From the NCBI GenBank assembly GCA_027494135.1, contig JAOSJK010000001.1, positions 599,378 to 663,377 on the forward strand: a stretch of 64,000 nt of DNA, in the 5' to 3' direction. This document shows, piece after piece, positions 9,372-18,594 of this stretch (position 1 is its first letter; each line of letters begins with the position of its first letter). Position numbers and translations under genes: made by a program. The notes under the pieces are model-generated. The model saw only the letters and a list, made by a program, of their open reading frames with translations, did no database searches and had not been told where the DNA came from. The DNA comes from Acidimicrobiia bacterium (GTDB taxonomy: Bacteria; Actinomycetota; Acidimicrobiia; IMCC26256; PALSA-610).

Positions 9372-10866
9372 CTCCCTTAGCCCGGACCTTTCGGTAAGCC
9401 GCTGAGATCAGGGCTTCGGGCGTGTCTGATTGGCGCGGTTGTCGGCGTCGCTCGATGGGTGCACCTGAAGGGGGTCAACGGCTTCGATCTCGGCGTGCGA
9501 CGCTTGTCTTGTCGTGTGTCGGGGTGCGCGTCGCTAGCGTGACGTCGTGCTCGGCGCGTGCGATGTTCAGCTCGGAAGCGCGATGCGGAGCCGTTTGCAG
9601 GCGGCGAGGATGTCGCAGGTCCTGGGCCGGGTGTGCTGGAACCGGACGATGGTCTGGCGGCCGGTGTGGCGCGACGGCCGCGGCGGCGTGGAAAGTGCGG
9701 CGACGGAGTCGTTTGGGTTCAGCGACGGCGAGCGCGCCGATGAAGCACAGGCGTTGTGACCACGCCATGAGATCTTGGGCGATGAGGACGAGTTGGAGCC
9801 AGGCGTTCGTTGCACGCCGCCTCGACGTCGAACAGGCTGAGCTGGGCGCCGGAATGCGGTCGTTCGCTGCAGGCGATCACCCGGGTGCCCGCGGGCCAGG
9901 TCGGCAGGCCGATCAGCGCGGTGAGTTCGACCACCCATGCGCCGTCGCGGGCGGAGCCGTCGGCCTCAACGGCGGGACCCAGTCCTCTTCCTGCGCCAGA
10001 AGCAAGGCATCGCGGGCTCGTTGATCGATCGGGAGCCCGACCGAGAACCGCACACCCCGCACTCGGCGCCCGTTGGTGAGGTCATGCGTGGTGCCGGCGG
10101 TGTCGGTCCGGACCAGCATGTCGATCGCGCCGGGGCGGACCGGCTGCTGTGCCAAGGAACGGTCGAGAGTCGTCAGATGATCGGCGGCGGCGTTCGACCC
10201 GGCCCGACCTTTGTGGAGCAGACCAGCGAGCGCTTCGCCGGTCTCATCCAAGTAGGCGACGATCGGGTAGAAGCCGAAGCCGTGCCTGTAGGTCGGCATG
10301 GCGTCCTCCTTGTCGGAGCGCGTCGATGAGGGTGCCGTCGATGTCGATCACGATCTCGGATGGCGCTCCGCCCGCCGCCCGCGCAGTGTCGATGCCGCGC
10401 AGCCCGTCGGAGTGGATCGAGTCGAGCACCCCGAACACCGTCGGGCCCGACGCCACCTCACCGAAGAGATCCGGCTGGCAACGCAACGACGAGATGTCGG
10501 ACAAGCAGTCGCCGCCGTCAGCGAGCGACACCGCCAGATGCGCGAGCACGACACCCGGGTCGTGCGTTGAGCGGCGCTTGCGGGTGTGCGCCATCGCCGA
10601 CGACAACCCGTCGGTCAGCCCGACACGATCAGCGAGCTCGGCGGGCAGCAGCGCACCAGCGTGGCTGGCCACGCCCGTGCCGTCACCGGTCACCTTCACC
10701 CGCCGCGCCGCGCGGGTAGCGTTCATCTTTGAACTGCCCTTCTGGTTCGGGATCTTGCAGCTGTCACAAGCGCAGTTTCCATTACCAGGAGGGCGTTTCC
10801 GCGAACGCGCGGCGCGGACACAGCGCCGATCAGCGACCGCCTACTGTAAGGTCCGGGCTAAGCGGA
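9372..10866. mobile_element. IS1380-family insertion sequence, decayed
   Basis: Bounded by perfect 15-base inverted repeats: CTTAGCCCGGACCTT at 9376-9390 and its reverse complement at 10848-10862. A CTCC/GGAG extension lies outside both. About 1.49 kb, the usual length for IS1380 elements. The single transposase gene between the ends is broken. No clear target duplication could be seen. Confidence 0.8.
9560..10726 (-). pseudogene. IS1380-family DDE transposase, broken by several frameshifts
   Basis: Three pieces in different minus-strand frames join into one transposase. The N-terminus (10726-10244) has GVLDSI and IVIDIDGTLID with the first catalytic Asp. The middle (10299-9913) has YLDETGEALAGLLHKG, AGSNAAADHL and VRTDTAGTTH with the second Asp. 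The C-terminal pieces (9934-9560) include SGAQLSLFDVEA. At least two frame changes, near 10260 and 9930, make it non-functional as read. Confidence 0.8.
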
Positions 10867-10929
10867 GTTATACGGCGCTTCGGATCTGAGCGGGGTCTGA
10901 TCGTGTAGGAGGGTCCGCGGTCGCGGTGC

Positions 10930-12305
10930 AGGGGCTCAACAGAATCGGTGGTGTCTACGCCGTCGATCCTGGAGAGCCCCTGTGGAGAGCAACCCTACGC
11001 GCATGTGCGAGCTGTTGATCGGTCTGCCCGAGGTCAACGTGCTCGGCGTCGAGGACGTGGCGGGCGCACCGCTGTGCATCCACATCGAGTCCCGGGTGGA
11101 TGGGGCGTGGTGTAGCGAGTGCGGCTGCCGTGCGGCGGTGAAGGACCGTGCCGTGGTGGTGCTGGTCGATCTTCCGTGCTTCGGCCGTCCGACCCGGCTC
11201 GCGTGGCACAAGCACCGGTGGTGGTGCCGCCAGGTGGAGTGCGGGGCCGGGTCGTGGACCATCGTCGATGAGCGGATAGCGGCGCCACGCGCTGCGTTGA
11301 CCGATCGGGCGGCGCGCTGGGCGACGGTCCAGGTCGGCCGTTCGGGCCGCTCGATCAACGAAGTCGCCGGAGAGCTCGACTGCGACTGGCATACCGTCAG
11401 CGACGCTGTGGTCGCCTATGGCGAAGCACTCCTCGAAGCCGACATCGACCGGGTAGGAGCGGTCGAAGGGCTCGGCCTGGACGAGACGCTGTTCTTCCGT
11501 AAGGGCCGGTGGCGCACCCAGCAGTGGTGCACCTCGGTCGTTGATGTCGGAGGCCACGGGCGGGTGGCGAAGCTGATCGAGGTCGTAGAAGGCCGCACGG
11601 CTACGAAGGTGTCCGGCTGGATCGAAGCGCAGGACGAGTCGTGGCGGGCCGGGATCAGATGGGGAGTGCTGGACCTGTCGGGCCCGTACCGCAAGGTGTT
11701 CGACGACTCCCTCGCCCACGTCACCCAGATCGCCGACCCGTTTCACGTCATAAAGGTCGCGAACTCCAAGCTCGATGAGTGTCGGCGTCGTGTGCAGAAC
11801 GAGACGATGGGACACAGGGGTCGCAAGGACGACGCCCTCTACCGGGCGAGACGACTGCTGACCAAGGCCCATGAACGTCTCGGCGAGGCTGGCGACGCGA
11901 AGCTTGTCGGTCTCCTCACCGCCGGCGACCCTCGAGGCGAGGTGCGCATGGCATGGCACGCCAAGGAGACCATCCGTTCGATATACGCCATCGACGATGT
12001 GCAGGTCGCCCGCGAGTTCGTGACCGAACTTGCTGCCGATCTCCAGGACGAGTCCTGCCCGCCCGAGGTCCACTCGCTCGGCCGCACGCTGAAACGATGG
12101 CTCGACCACATCGTCGCCTGGCACGAAGCGAAGATCACGAATGGGCCGACCGAGGCGATCAACAACTTGATCAAGCGGATCAAGCGCGTCGGGTTCGGGC
12201 TGCGTCGGTTCCGTCACTACCGGATCCGCGTGCTGCTCTACGCCGGACGTCCCAACTGGGACCTACTCGCTACCGTCGCGCCCCGCTGAAATCCGAAGAG
12301 CCCCT
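10930..12305 (+). mobile_element. ISL3-family insertion sequence
   Basis: Ends are AGGGGCTC (10930-10937) and GAGCCCCT (12298-12305), followed inward by imperfect similarity, typical of ISL3 ends. A further GAGCCCCT at 10974-10981 makes an inverted pair near the left end, just before the transposase start. It carries one intact transposase. An 8-base target duplication is not obvious. Confidence 0.75.
10982..12289 (+). CDS. ISL3-family transposase
   Basis: 435 residues from the GTG at 10982; an ATG at 11003 is an alternative start. The N-terminal zinc finger (CSECGCRAAV, then WWCRQVEC) binds DNA. The DDE core shows LGLDETLF (first Asp), VLDLSGPYRKVFDD (second Asp) and KITNGPTEAINN (Glu). The reading frame is intact, so the element may still move. 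It fills nearly the whole distance between the terminal repeats. Confidence 0.92.
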   Translation: MESNPTRMCELLIGLPEVNVLGVEDVAGAPLCIHIESRVDGAWCSECGCRAAVKDRAVVVLVDLPCFGRPTRLAWHKHRWWCRQVECGAGSWTIVDERIAAPRAALTDRAARWATVQVGRSGRSINEVAGELDCDWHTVSDAVVAYGEALLEADIDRVGAVEGLGLDETLFFRKGRWRTQQWCTSVVDVGGHGRVAKLIEVVEGRTATKVSGWIEAQDESWRAGIRWGVLDLSGPYRKVFDDSLAHVTQIADPFHVIKVANSKLDECRRRVQNETMGHRGRKDDALYRARRLLTKAHERLGEAGDAKLVGLLTAGDPRGEVRMAWHAKETIRSIYAIDDVQVAREFVTELAADLQDESCPPEVHSLGRTLKRWLDHIVAWHEAKITNGPTEAINNLIKRIKRVGFGLRRFRHYRIRVLLYAGRPNWDLLATVAPR

Positions 12306-12478
12306 TTATCGTCCTTCTCCGTGTTCTTGACGAGTTCGTCCAACTCGCGCACGGCCCAATCACCATGATCATGCTGCGCCGCCGCTCTGCGCCAAGACCC
12401 TGCCCACCACGGGATAGGTGGTTGCTCCATCACCGGGCACCGCTCGTTGGCCGCGGCGATGATCTCGTCGTCGCTCAC
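12306..12478 (-). pseudogene. 5' part of a gene cut by the ISL3 element
   Basis: Begins VSDDEIIAAANERCPVMEQ at a GTG (12478) preceded by AGGGAG. It encodes ~57 plausible residues and then runs into the ISL3 right end at 12305; the frame stops inside the element. Family not recognised. Its downstream part is not found left of the element, where IS1380 lies. Confidence 0.5.
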
Positions 12479-12508
12479 CTTCACACTGCTCTCCCTCGTC
12501 GCCCACAC

Positions 12509-13129
12509 TCATCGCTCGGACTGCATCCAGATCGCGATGTCGCTGCACCGCAGACGGCTGGGAGCGGCGCCGCCCAGGTCGTCCGCGAGTCGCTGACGGA
12601 TGCCGTCGAGCGCGACGCGGTTGGCGTGATCGGCGAGATCCCCCGCGAGCGCGCGTATGAGCGACGGCCACGCCGCTTCTCCCCGCCGACCGGTGACCGG
12701 CCGGTACCAGTCGGTGATGGCCCTGTCGAGGATCGGTACCAGAGCCGGGCGCTTCGGGTGCACGACCTTGCTCAGCAGCGATAGCCCGACGGGCTCGGCG
12801 ACGGCCGCGAGCGCGTCGATGTGTTCGAGCGTCGCGTCGTCGGCGTCGGCGAGGTCGATGTCGGGCAGCTCCACCAGGGCGTCGCTCAGCTCGTCGGCGT
12901 GGCGTACGAAGAAGTCCAGGTCGGACCTGCTGAGCCCCGGGTGCAGCGCCGCCGCCCGCAGGACGTCGACTGGCAACACTCGGGAGAGGTCGGTCGGATC
13001 ACCGCAGTCGTAGTAGCGGTAGGCCCAGACCTCCGGCGGACCGCCTTCCCAGGCGAGCCCGCAGTATCGGCGGATCAGCGCCTCGGGATCGCGCAGCGCT
13101 CTGCCGGCGAGATGCAGCTGCGCGCTCAT
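12509..13129 (-). CDS. DUF6308-like protein
   Basis: 206 residues, all-helical in appearance. It contains the stretch EVWAYRYYD near the N-terminus and PVDVLRAAALHPGLS, features I associate with the DUF6308 family of unknown function; the assignment is from memory. The ATG at 13129 overlaps the TGA of the AAA ATPase gene as ATGA, so it is translated right after the ATPase. A role as a partner or substrate adaptor of that ATPase is inference. Confidence 0.65.
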   Translation of the reverse strand: MSAQLHLAGRALRDPEALIRRYCGLAWEGGPPEVWAYRYYDCGDPTDLSRVLPVDVLRAAALHPGLSRSDLDFFVRHADELSDALVELPDIDLADADDATLEHIDALAAVAEPVGLSLLSKVVHPKRPALVPILDRAITDWYRPVTGRRGEAAWPSLIRALAGDLADHANRVALDGIRQRLADDLGGAAPSRLRCSDIAIWMQSER

Positions 13130-14250
13130 AGATAGGCCCCCGGAACGACGACGTCTCCCTGAACGCCCGGCGCCCTGTCGCCCGCGACCAGCTCGTAGAG
13201 CTCGGCGAGAGTGCAGGGGTGCTGCGGGGTCCGCGCGCGTCCCGCCAACCATGCTGCGGCCTCCGTCGCGGTGAACGCCTCGAACTCGACCACCGCGGCG
13301 CAGCGTCCCGGACGAGTCACCGCGGGGTGCAGGCGCCCGATGTCGTCGTTGGTCGTGAGCACCACGAGAACCCGGAGCCCCTGCCCGAGAATGCCATCGG
13401 TGAGGTTGAGCAGACGGCCCAGCGCCGGCCCGGATCGTTGCCGCGCGTCGCTGCGCAGGTACTCGTCGGCGTCCTCGGCGATGATCAGGGCCCACGGGTC
13501 GTCGTTGCTCGAGTGAGACCCGGACGAGCTGCGCGACGCGATCGAGTGAACGACCTCGAGGAGGTAGCTCGGATCCTCGAAGAGGTGCTCCGGGTCGGCG
13601 ACGACGTGACCGGCGCACCACGCCTTCCACTCGTGCAGCAGAGCGAGCAGTGCCCGGGTCTTGCCCGTGCCCGGCGGCCCGTGCCACAGCAGGAGCCGGC
13701 CGCTCTCGGGCGGGCCCTGAAGGCGCATGAGCTGCCCGAGGAGCCCCGCCGTACGGCTCACGTAGTTGTCCGCCACATCGGCCCAGAGCGGCGCTTCGAG
13801 CGACTGCTGCCTGCACGCCGCCGAACCGTCGGGCGACCGTCGCCAAGTGCGCGCAGTCAGCGGAGCCTCACGCTCGGGGAGCCGCGCCCGGATGGTCTCG
13901 CCGATGCTCACGCACCGTTCGGCGGTCTCCGAGCTCCACCAGATCGACGTCTCCTTGCCGTCGCGGGCGATCAGGACCGACGCGTCGCCACTCACTGCCC
14001 GGACGCGTTGTCGCAGCGTTCCCCGGTATCGGCCCGCGATCATGAACCCATCGGGCAGCGACGAGACGTCGATCGGCAGGTCGCCCGCGTCGACGGCGCC
14101 CGTGTACGGGTGCTCGCCCGACAGGACGGCGGCCATGAAGACCATGGCGTCGGCGTCCCACGGGTGCAGTCTCGGGCCGGTGGGAATCGCGAGCCGGCCT
14201 TCCATCGGTGCCGGCACGACGGCCGGCTCCCTCTCGAGCAGGTTGGTCAC
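13126..14250 (-). CDS. AAA-family ATPase with DUF5925-like N-terminal domain
   Basis: 374 residues from a GTG at 14250 with GGAGG seven bases upstream. The N-terminal ~150 residues hold a WDADAMVFMAAVLSG region seen in DUF5925-type proteins. The AAA core has Walker A GPPGTGKT (residues ~190-197), a Walker B-like ALIIAEDADEYL near 253, sensor-1 VVLTTNDD and an arginine-finger TRPGRCAAVVEF. It resembles BCS1-type AAA proteins. It forms a coupled pair with the DUF6308-like gene. Confidence 0.82.
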   Translation of the reverse strand: MTNLLEREPAVVPAPMEGRLAIPTGPRLHPWDADAMVFMAAVLSGEHPYTGAVDAGDLPIDVSSLPDGFMIAGRYRGTLRQRVRAVSGDASVLIARDGKETSIWWSSETAERCVSIGETIRARLPEREAPLTARTWRRSPDGSAACRQQSLEAPLWADVADNYVSRTAGLLGQLMRLQGPPESGRLLLWHGPPGTGKTRALLALLHEWKAWCAGHVVADPEHLFEDPSYLLEVVHSIASRSSSGSHSSNDDPWALIIAEDADEYLRSDARQRSGPALGRLLNLTDGILGQGLRVLVVLTTNDDIGRLHPAVTRPGRCAAVVEFEAFTATEAAAWLAGRARTPQHPCTLAELYELVAGDRAPGVQGDVVVPGAYL

Positions 14251-14457
14251 CCTGCAACCTCCAATCCAGGAGCGTCCAGGAACACGCCCGTTCGCCGGGC
14301 GTCGAAGCATCATGCACGAAAGGTGTGACATCGACGTCCGGGGGCCTGTCGGAGGGGATTGTCCGGGCCCACACCCAGCCGTGTCCCTGGCTGTGCCGCC
14401 GACTGGATGCGGACCCACGGGATCGGTGGGCAGCGGACGACGATCAGCAGCCGCCGT

Positions 14458-14592
14458 TCACTTCGGTGTCACCACATTGACGCCGTGGAGTGCGGCAGCC
14501 TCTGCGAGGCGTTCGTCGTAGGTGACAATTCCTTCGAGCTCGTCGCCGACGCCGAGCTTCAGGAACGCAGACGTATCTACGTAGTACGCCAC
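14458..14592 (-). pseudogene. VapC (PIN-domain) toxin with a large internal deletion
   Basis: Starts VAYYVDTSAFLKL, the canonical VapC start with its first catalytic Asp. It then jumps in frame to GDELEGIVTYDERL and AALHGVNVV, the C-terminal end of PIN toxins. Only 44 residues remain of the usual ~130, so the middle with the other acidic residues is gone and the toxin cannot be active. It begins one base after the antitoxin stop, keeping the operon layout. Confidence 0.75.
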
Positions 14593-14593
14593 C

Positions 14594-14869
14594 TCAGCGC
14601 TCTCCGGAGCGCGCCTCGTCGAGCAGTTCACCGAGCGAGGGAGCGCCGGGACGGTGGGGAAGCGGCGGTGGCAGGTCACGGGCGCGACGGCGGGCCGGGC
14701 GGGCCAGGCCGGCGCTCACGAGAGCCGCGAGGCGCCCGCGTGCCAGCGGGGTGATCTGTGCGACGGGGCGGCCGCGGTCGGTGATCTCGATGATCTCGCC
14801 CGCCGCCGCACGCGAGACGACGGCCGAGGCGTTCTGCTGCAACTCCCTGAGCCCGACGCTCTCAGTCAT
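14594..14869 (-). CDS. Phd/YefM-type antitoxin
   Basis: 91 residues from the ATG at 14869. The N-terminus SVGLRELQQNASAVVSRA and then EIIEITDRGRPVAQI is the DNA-binding Phd/YefM fold. The C-terminal tail (LPPPLPHRPG, ELLDEARSGE) is the usual toxin-neutralising region. It is the intact half of a pair whose toxin is deleted. The palindrome at 14876-14890 is probably its own operator. Confidence 0.85.
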   Translation of the reverse strand: MTESVGLRELQQNASAVVSRAAAGEIIEITDRGRPVAQITPLARGRLAALVSAGLARPARRRARDLPPPLPHRPGAPSLGELLDEARSGER

Positions 14870-14875
14870 GTGCGT

Positions 14876-14890
14876 CAATGTGGCACATTG
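14876..14890. promoter_or_regulatory. palindromic operator of the antitoxin operon
   Basis: CAATGTG G CACATTG, a perfect 7-base inverted repeat around one base, beginning 7 bases upstream of the antitoxin ATG. Position and symmetry fit autoregulation by a dimeric Phd/YefM protein. Confidence 0.55.
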
Positions 14891-15083
14891 GCTCGCGCTC
14901 GGGAAGGGCCTGGCGGCAGGCCTCGACCCGGGCGGGCCGTCCCGGGGGCCGGCCCGGTCGGCCGTCAGTACCCACGGCCGTCCGGCGCCGGTGAGGCGCA
15001 ACGGGAATGCAGGAGCGATTCCGCGAGCGCGGCCCTAGTCGGTCGCCGGCGTACCGCTCGCGGATGGGCGAGACTTCGGCTCG

Positions 15084-15617
15084 ATGGATCAAGCGCCTCG
15101 ACATGACGGCCGGCCGGAGCTGCAACTGGCTCTCGGCGACATCACCGAGCAGGACACCGACGCCATCGTCAACGCGGCGAACTCCTCGTTGCTGGGCGGA
15201 GGCGGCGTCGACGGAGCGATCCACCGTGCGGCGGGGCCGGAGCTCGTGCAGTGCTGCCGCGGGCTCGGCGGCTGCGACACGGGCGAGGCCAAGGTGACGC
15301 CCGGCTTCCGTCTGACCGCAAGATGGATCATCCACACTGTGGGGCCGGTGTGGCACGGTGGCGACCGCGGAGAACGCGCGCTTCTCTACTCGTGCTACGA
15401 GGCTTCGCTCGCACTGGCAGATGAGGTCGGCGCGAGATCCATCGCCTTCCCATCGATCTCTACGGGCGCCTTCGGCTACCCGATCTCGCAGGCGGCCGAG
15501 ACAGCGGTCGCAGCCGTTCGCAACACGCCCACAGCGGTCGAGCTGGTCAGATTCGTGTGCTTCGCTCACGACACGTGGAAGGCCTACGAGACGATCCTCG
15601 ATTCCACCGTCGGCTGA
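15084..15617 (+). CDS. macro-domain protein (O-acetyl-ADP-ribose deacetylase type)
   Basis: 177 residues. Macro-domain motifs are clear: [19 protein letters not shown], the Gly-rich [10 protein letters not shown] loop, and [10 protein letters not shown] near residue 128. These bind ADP-ribose. The length and the GGVDGAIH form match MacroD/YmdB-like hydrolases, which remove ADP-ribose or the acetyl group of O-acetyl-ADP-ribose. It diverges from the toxin-antitoxin relic, with 214 bases between the starts. Confidence 0.9.
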   Translation: MDQAPRHDGRPELQLALGDITEQDTDAIVNAANSSLLGGGGVDGAIHRAAGPELVQCCRGLGGCDTGEAKVTPGFRLTARWIIHTVGPVWHGGDRGERALLYSCYEASLALADEVGARSIAFPSISTGAFGYPISQAAETAVAAVRNTPTAVELVRFVCFAHDTWKAYETILDSTVG

Positions 15618-15654
15618 TCCGGCGGATGCGGCACCACCCGGTTACCTTCCTGCG

Positions 15655-16530
15655 ATGCACACCGACGCCGAGTTCCTGGGGCTCTTGCGCGGCGACGGCC
15701 CGGGGCGCTTCCACTTCACCGTCGACGAGCGCCTCGGCCGTCTCGACGGCCTCCTCTACGGGGGCGCCGCGATCGCAATCTCCATCGCGGCCGCCGAGGA
15801 GGTCTCCGACCGCCACGCCCTCTGGATGACCACCCAGTTCGTCTCCACCGTCGGCCAGGGAGCCGACGTGTCGGTGCTCGCCGAGGTCCTCGCCCCCGGA
15901 AGACGCACCAACCAGGTGCGCGTTACCGGCACCAACGACGATGGCGAGGTCGTCTTCGCGTCACTCGGCGCCACCGGGCATCACCGCCCCGACGGCCTCA
16001 CGGGCGAGTTCGAGCGGGCCCCGGTCGTGTCACCGCCGGAAGACTCAGACTCGTGGAAGGGCCCGTTCGCCAACGCCGCCAAGGCGGCGGGCATCGAGCT
16101 TCCGGAGCTCAGCGCGGTCCGTGCGAACACCGGCTTCCAGACCGTGATCGAGATGCGCCAAGCCGAGATCCTCGACCACCCCGACCCGGGCCCCGGCCGT
16201 ATGTGCCTCTGGGTGCGCCGCCGCGACGCCGCACCGATCACCCCCGCGCTCGCCGCGTACATGGCCGACATGGTCCCGATCTCGATAGCCCAGGCCGGCG
16301 GCGCCCTCGTCGGCGGAACCAGCCTCGACAACACGATCCGCATCGGCTCGTTCGTCGACAGCGAGTGGATCCTGCTCGACCTGCGACCGCACCTCGCCGC
16401 CGGCGACTACGGCCACGGCCTCGCCCACGTGTGGAGCCGGGCGGGGCACCTCATGGCGACGGCCAGTCAGACGGCGTCGCTCTTCCACATCGACCTGACC
16501 CGCCCACCCTGGGGCCCCGAGCGATCCTGA
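15655..16530 (+). CDS. hotdog-fold acyl-CoA thioesterase-like protein
   Basis: 291 residues from the ATG at 15655. Two hotdog-like halves are visible: DGLLYGGAAIAISIAAAEE with WMTTQFVSTVGQGADV, and later a second half around VPISIAQAGGALVGGTSLDNTIRIG. This double-hotdog layout is that of TesB-type thioesterases, which hydrolyse acyl-CoA. The substrate cannot be told. It starts 37 bases after the macro-domain gene on the same strand. Confidence 0.7.
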   Translation: MHTDAEFLGLLRGDGPGRFHFTVDERLGRLDGLLYGGAAIAISIAAAEEVSDRHALWMTTQFVSTVGQGADVSVLAEVLAPGRRTNQVRVTGTNDDGEVVFASLGATGHHRPDGLTGEFERAPVVSPPEDSDSWKGPFANAAKAAGIELPELSAVRANTGFQTVIEMRQAEILDHPDPGPGRMCLWVRRRDAAPITPALAAYMADMVPISIAQAGGALVGGTSLDNTIRIGSFVDSEWILLDLRPHLAAGDYGHGLAHVWSRAGHLMATASQTASLFHIDLTRPPWGPERS

Positions 16531-16644
16531 GGTACGGGGGTGTGCGCCGAGGGTCGGCACGCGACCGGTCCGCCTCCGGCGCCTGCCTCCGGTCGCTTGT
16601 GCCCAGACGCCGGCGCCCAGGCGCCGGGGCTCGGTCGCCGGCGC

Positions 16645-17050
16645 TCAGTCGCCGTCGTAGAGCGTGATCTCCAGCCCGGCACTCGGACCGACTTCCTTGC
16701 GCCGCAGCTTCGCACCGATCTTGTTGACGACCTCGACGATCTTCGCCATCGCGCCGTAGCGCTTCCCGATCGCCGCCTCGGCCGTCTCGGTCTCCGCCGC
16801 GTCGAGGATGCGGGCCGTTCCCTTGTGAACCGTCGCACCGCCCTTCACGACTCCGCGCCCGTTGCATACGGCAACCTGTATCGCGTTGTTGTTGCGGAGG
16901 CGCTTGTACTTGCCGGTGGTCGCAGCCGTCTTCACGTAGTAGCCGCTCTCCGACGGAGCGAGCCAGACGGGTGTGGCCACCGCAGTGCCGTCGCGCCAGA
17001 AAGGTGGTCAGGGCGACGTACTTCGCCTCGTCGAGCTCGGTCGTCCTCAA
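16645..17050 (-). CDS. PPOX-class F420-dependent oxidoreductase-like protein (frameshifted)
   Basis: The TTG at 17050 has GGAGGG upstream and begins RTTELDEAKYVALTTF. One extra base in the AAA run at about 17000-17002 (TTT on the coding strand) shifts the frame. Removing it continues WRDGTAVATPVWLAP into the long downstream frame, giving ~134 residues. The pyridoxamine-oxidase-like split barrel is recognisable by VATPVWLAPSESGYYVKT and TGKYKRLRNN. Such small actinobacterial proteins bind F420 or FMN; the substrate is unknown. Confidence 0.8.
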
Positions 17051-17467
17051 GGTCGGCCCTCCCTGTGGACCTTGCTGGAATGCGCACGAGTGCTCACCTC
17101 GCGACCGGAGGCCGCCGTTGCGACACGTTCCCCGGCAGATCCCATGTTGCCATCAGACCACCCCGCGTGTGGAGGGAGCCGGCGCTCGAAGCCGTCTCAC
17201 CGCCGTGCTCGCAGCACCGGGAGCTCGGGGAGGGCGCTCTCCAGGTGGTGCAGGCGGGACATGCGGCGACGAACACCAGCCAGATGCGCACCGCGTTCTC
17301 CCTGTCGATCCTGCCGGCGGCGGGTCGGACGAGAGCGGTCGCACCCGACCTCTGTGCAGATTCGTCACGCTTCGATCCGCAGGACGCGAAGGGGCGTTCG
17401 CGGTGAGAGACTGCGTACGCACCGGGCGCCTCCCCGCGCCCGGTCACGAGTGGGAGGAGGCAGCCGG
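17051..17467. other. intergenic region without a convincing gene
   Basis: Short open frames exist on both strands but none has family features. A hairpin ACCGGGCG / CGCCCGGT lies just before the ribosome site (GGGAGGAGG) of the SIMPL gene. The divergent promoters of the PPOX and SIMPL genes should lie here. Confidence 0.4.
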
Positions 17468-18133
17468 ATGACCGAGCGGCAGATTCTCGTTCGCGGCAGC
17501 GGGCGCGCCGAGACCGCGCCCGACTTCGCCGCGATCACGCTGACGATCAACGCGTTCGACCGGTCACGCGAGGATGCTCTCGCCGACGCGGCTCACCGCT
17601 GCGGCGTGCTCGACGATCTTCTCGACGGCCTGGGAGATGCTCTCTCCAACCGGATGACAGCGAGCCTGCGCGTGGCTCCCCGGTTCACGGGCAAGTACGA
17701 CAAGCGAGTCCATGTCGGATACGACGTGCGTCGGAGCGTCCTCTGCGAGGTGCGCGACTTCTCGGTGCTGGGTGGTCTCCTGAGAGATGCTGCGGCGCAG
17801 GCACTCGCCGACGCCGATGGGCCCTACTGGCGCATCGACGACGACAACCCCGTGCACGACGAAGTCCGCCGCAAGGCGACCGCCGACGCGCGTCGTCGCG
17901 CCGACGCCTACGCAGAAGGCCTCAGCGTGCGACTCGGCCCTGTCGCGTGGATAGCCGAACCGGGTCTGCGCAGGGACGGCCACGGGGGTAGTGGAGGTGT
18001 CCCGCGCGCGGTCTCGGTTGACATGCCGGCACCATCTGCTCAGGGTGCAGTCGAGCAGACTGTCGACGTCGTAGTCGACCGAGTCGCTACGCATTCCACC
18101 GTCGAGGTCGCGTTCTTCATCGCAGAGGTGTGA
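17468..18133 (+). CDS. SIMPL-domain protein
   Basis: 221 residues from the ATG at 17468 with GGGAGGAGG upstream. The pattern ILVRGSGRAETAPDFAAITLTI, with repeated EDALADAA helices and a C-terminal VDVVVDRVATHSTVEVAFFI strand, is that of SIMPL (DUF541) proteins. Members are mostly periplasmic or secreted, but no signal peptide is seen here. Function in bacteria is poorly defined. Confidence 0.8.
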   Translation: MTERQILVRGSGRAETAPDFAAITLTINAFDRSREDALADAAHRCGVLDDLLDGLGDALSNRMTASLRVAPRFTGKYDKRVHVGYDVRRSVLCEVRDFSVLGGLLRDAAAQALADADGPYWRIDDDNPVHDEVRRKATADARRRADAYAEGLSVRLGPVAWIAEPGLRRDGHGGSGGVPRAVSVDMPAPSAQGAVEQTVDVVVDRVATHSTVEVAFFIAEV

Positions 18134-18251
18134 GCCTCAGACAGAATCGACCGGGATAGGCGCCTGATACACGTGACCGGATCCGGGCATCAGCCGGAAC
18201 GGCGCTGCTGGGCCTCAGCGGCGACGCCGCGGCCCTCGATGGCCATCGGTA

Positions 18252-18594
18252 GTCACCGCGATCAATGCGGGCGCGCACCGTCACACGGCGGGGATCCATG
18301 TGAAGATGACTGCGGATGATCACCGATGACCACACATCGACGGCTACGGCTGTTACCGATCAGCTCGGCATCTTCTCCGATCGCCATGACGGTGATGTCT
18401 TGACCGGTGAAGACTTCGCCGAGCAGTCGGCCGGCGAGCATCCCGACGCAGCAGCACGCGCATCGAGCCTCGCGCCGGTTCCGCCCGAGCAGGAGCTCCG
18501 ACTGGTCGAGGGCTTGCCGGCCCGCGGTCACGCGGTAGCGATGACGGGAGACGGGATCGGCGTGACCGCCCCGAACCTCGGCCAGCTCGCGTGA
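18252..18594 (+). pseudogene. remnant of a P-type cation-transporting ATPase
   Basis: Residual P-domain: VTAINAG, TAGIHVKM, a frame change, MITDDHTSTATAVTDQLGI (from ITGDHxATA), VLTGEDF, and PEQELRLVEGLPARGHAVAMTGDG. The phosphorylation site, membrane segments and the last part are missing. The end overlaps the start of the ROK kinase. It is clear decay rather than a sequence error because internal parts are also lost. Confidence 0.75.

Noticed and set aside
10955-12217. 420-residue minus-strand frame
   Set aside because: Antisense to the intact ISL3 transposase.
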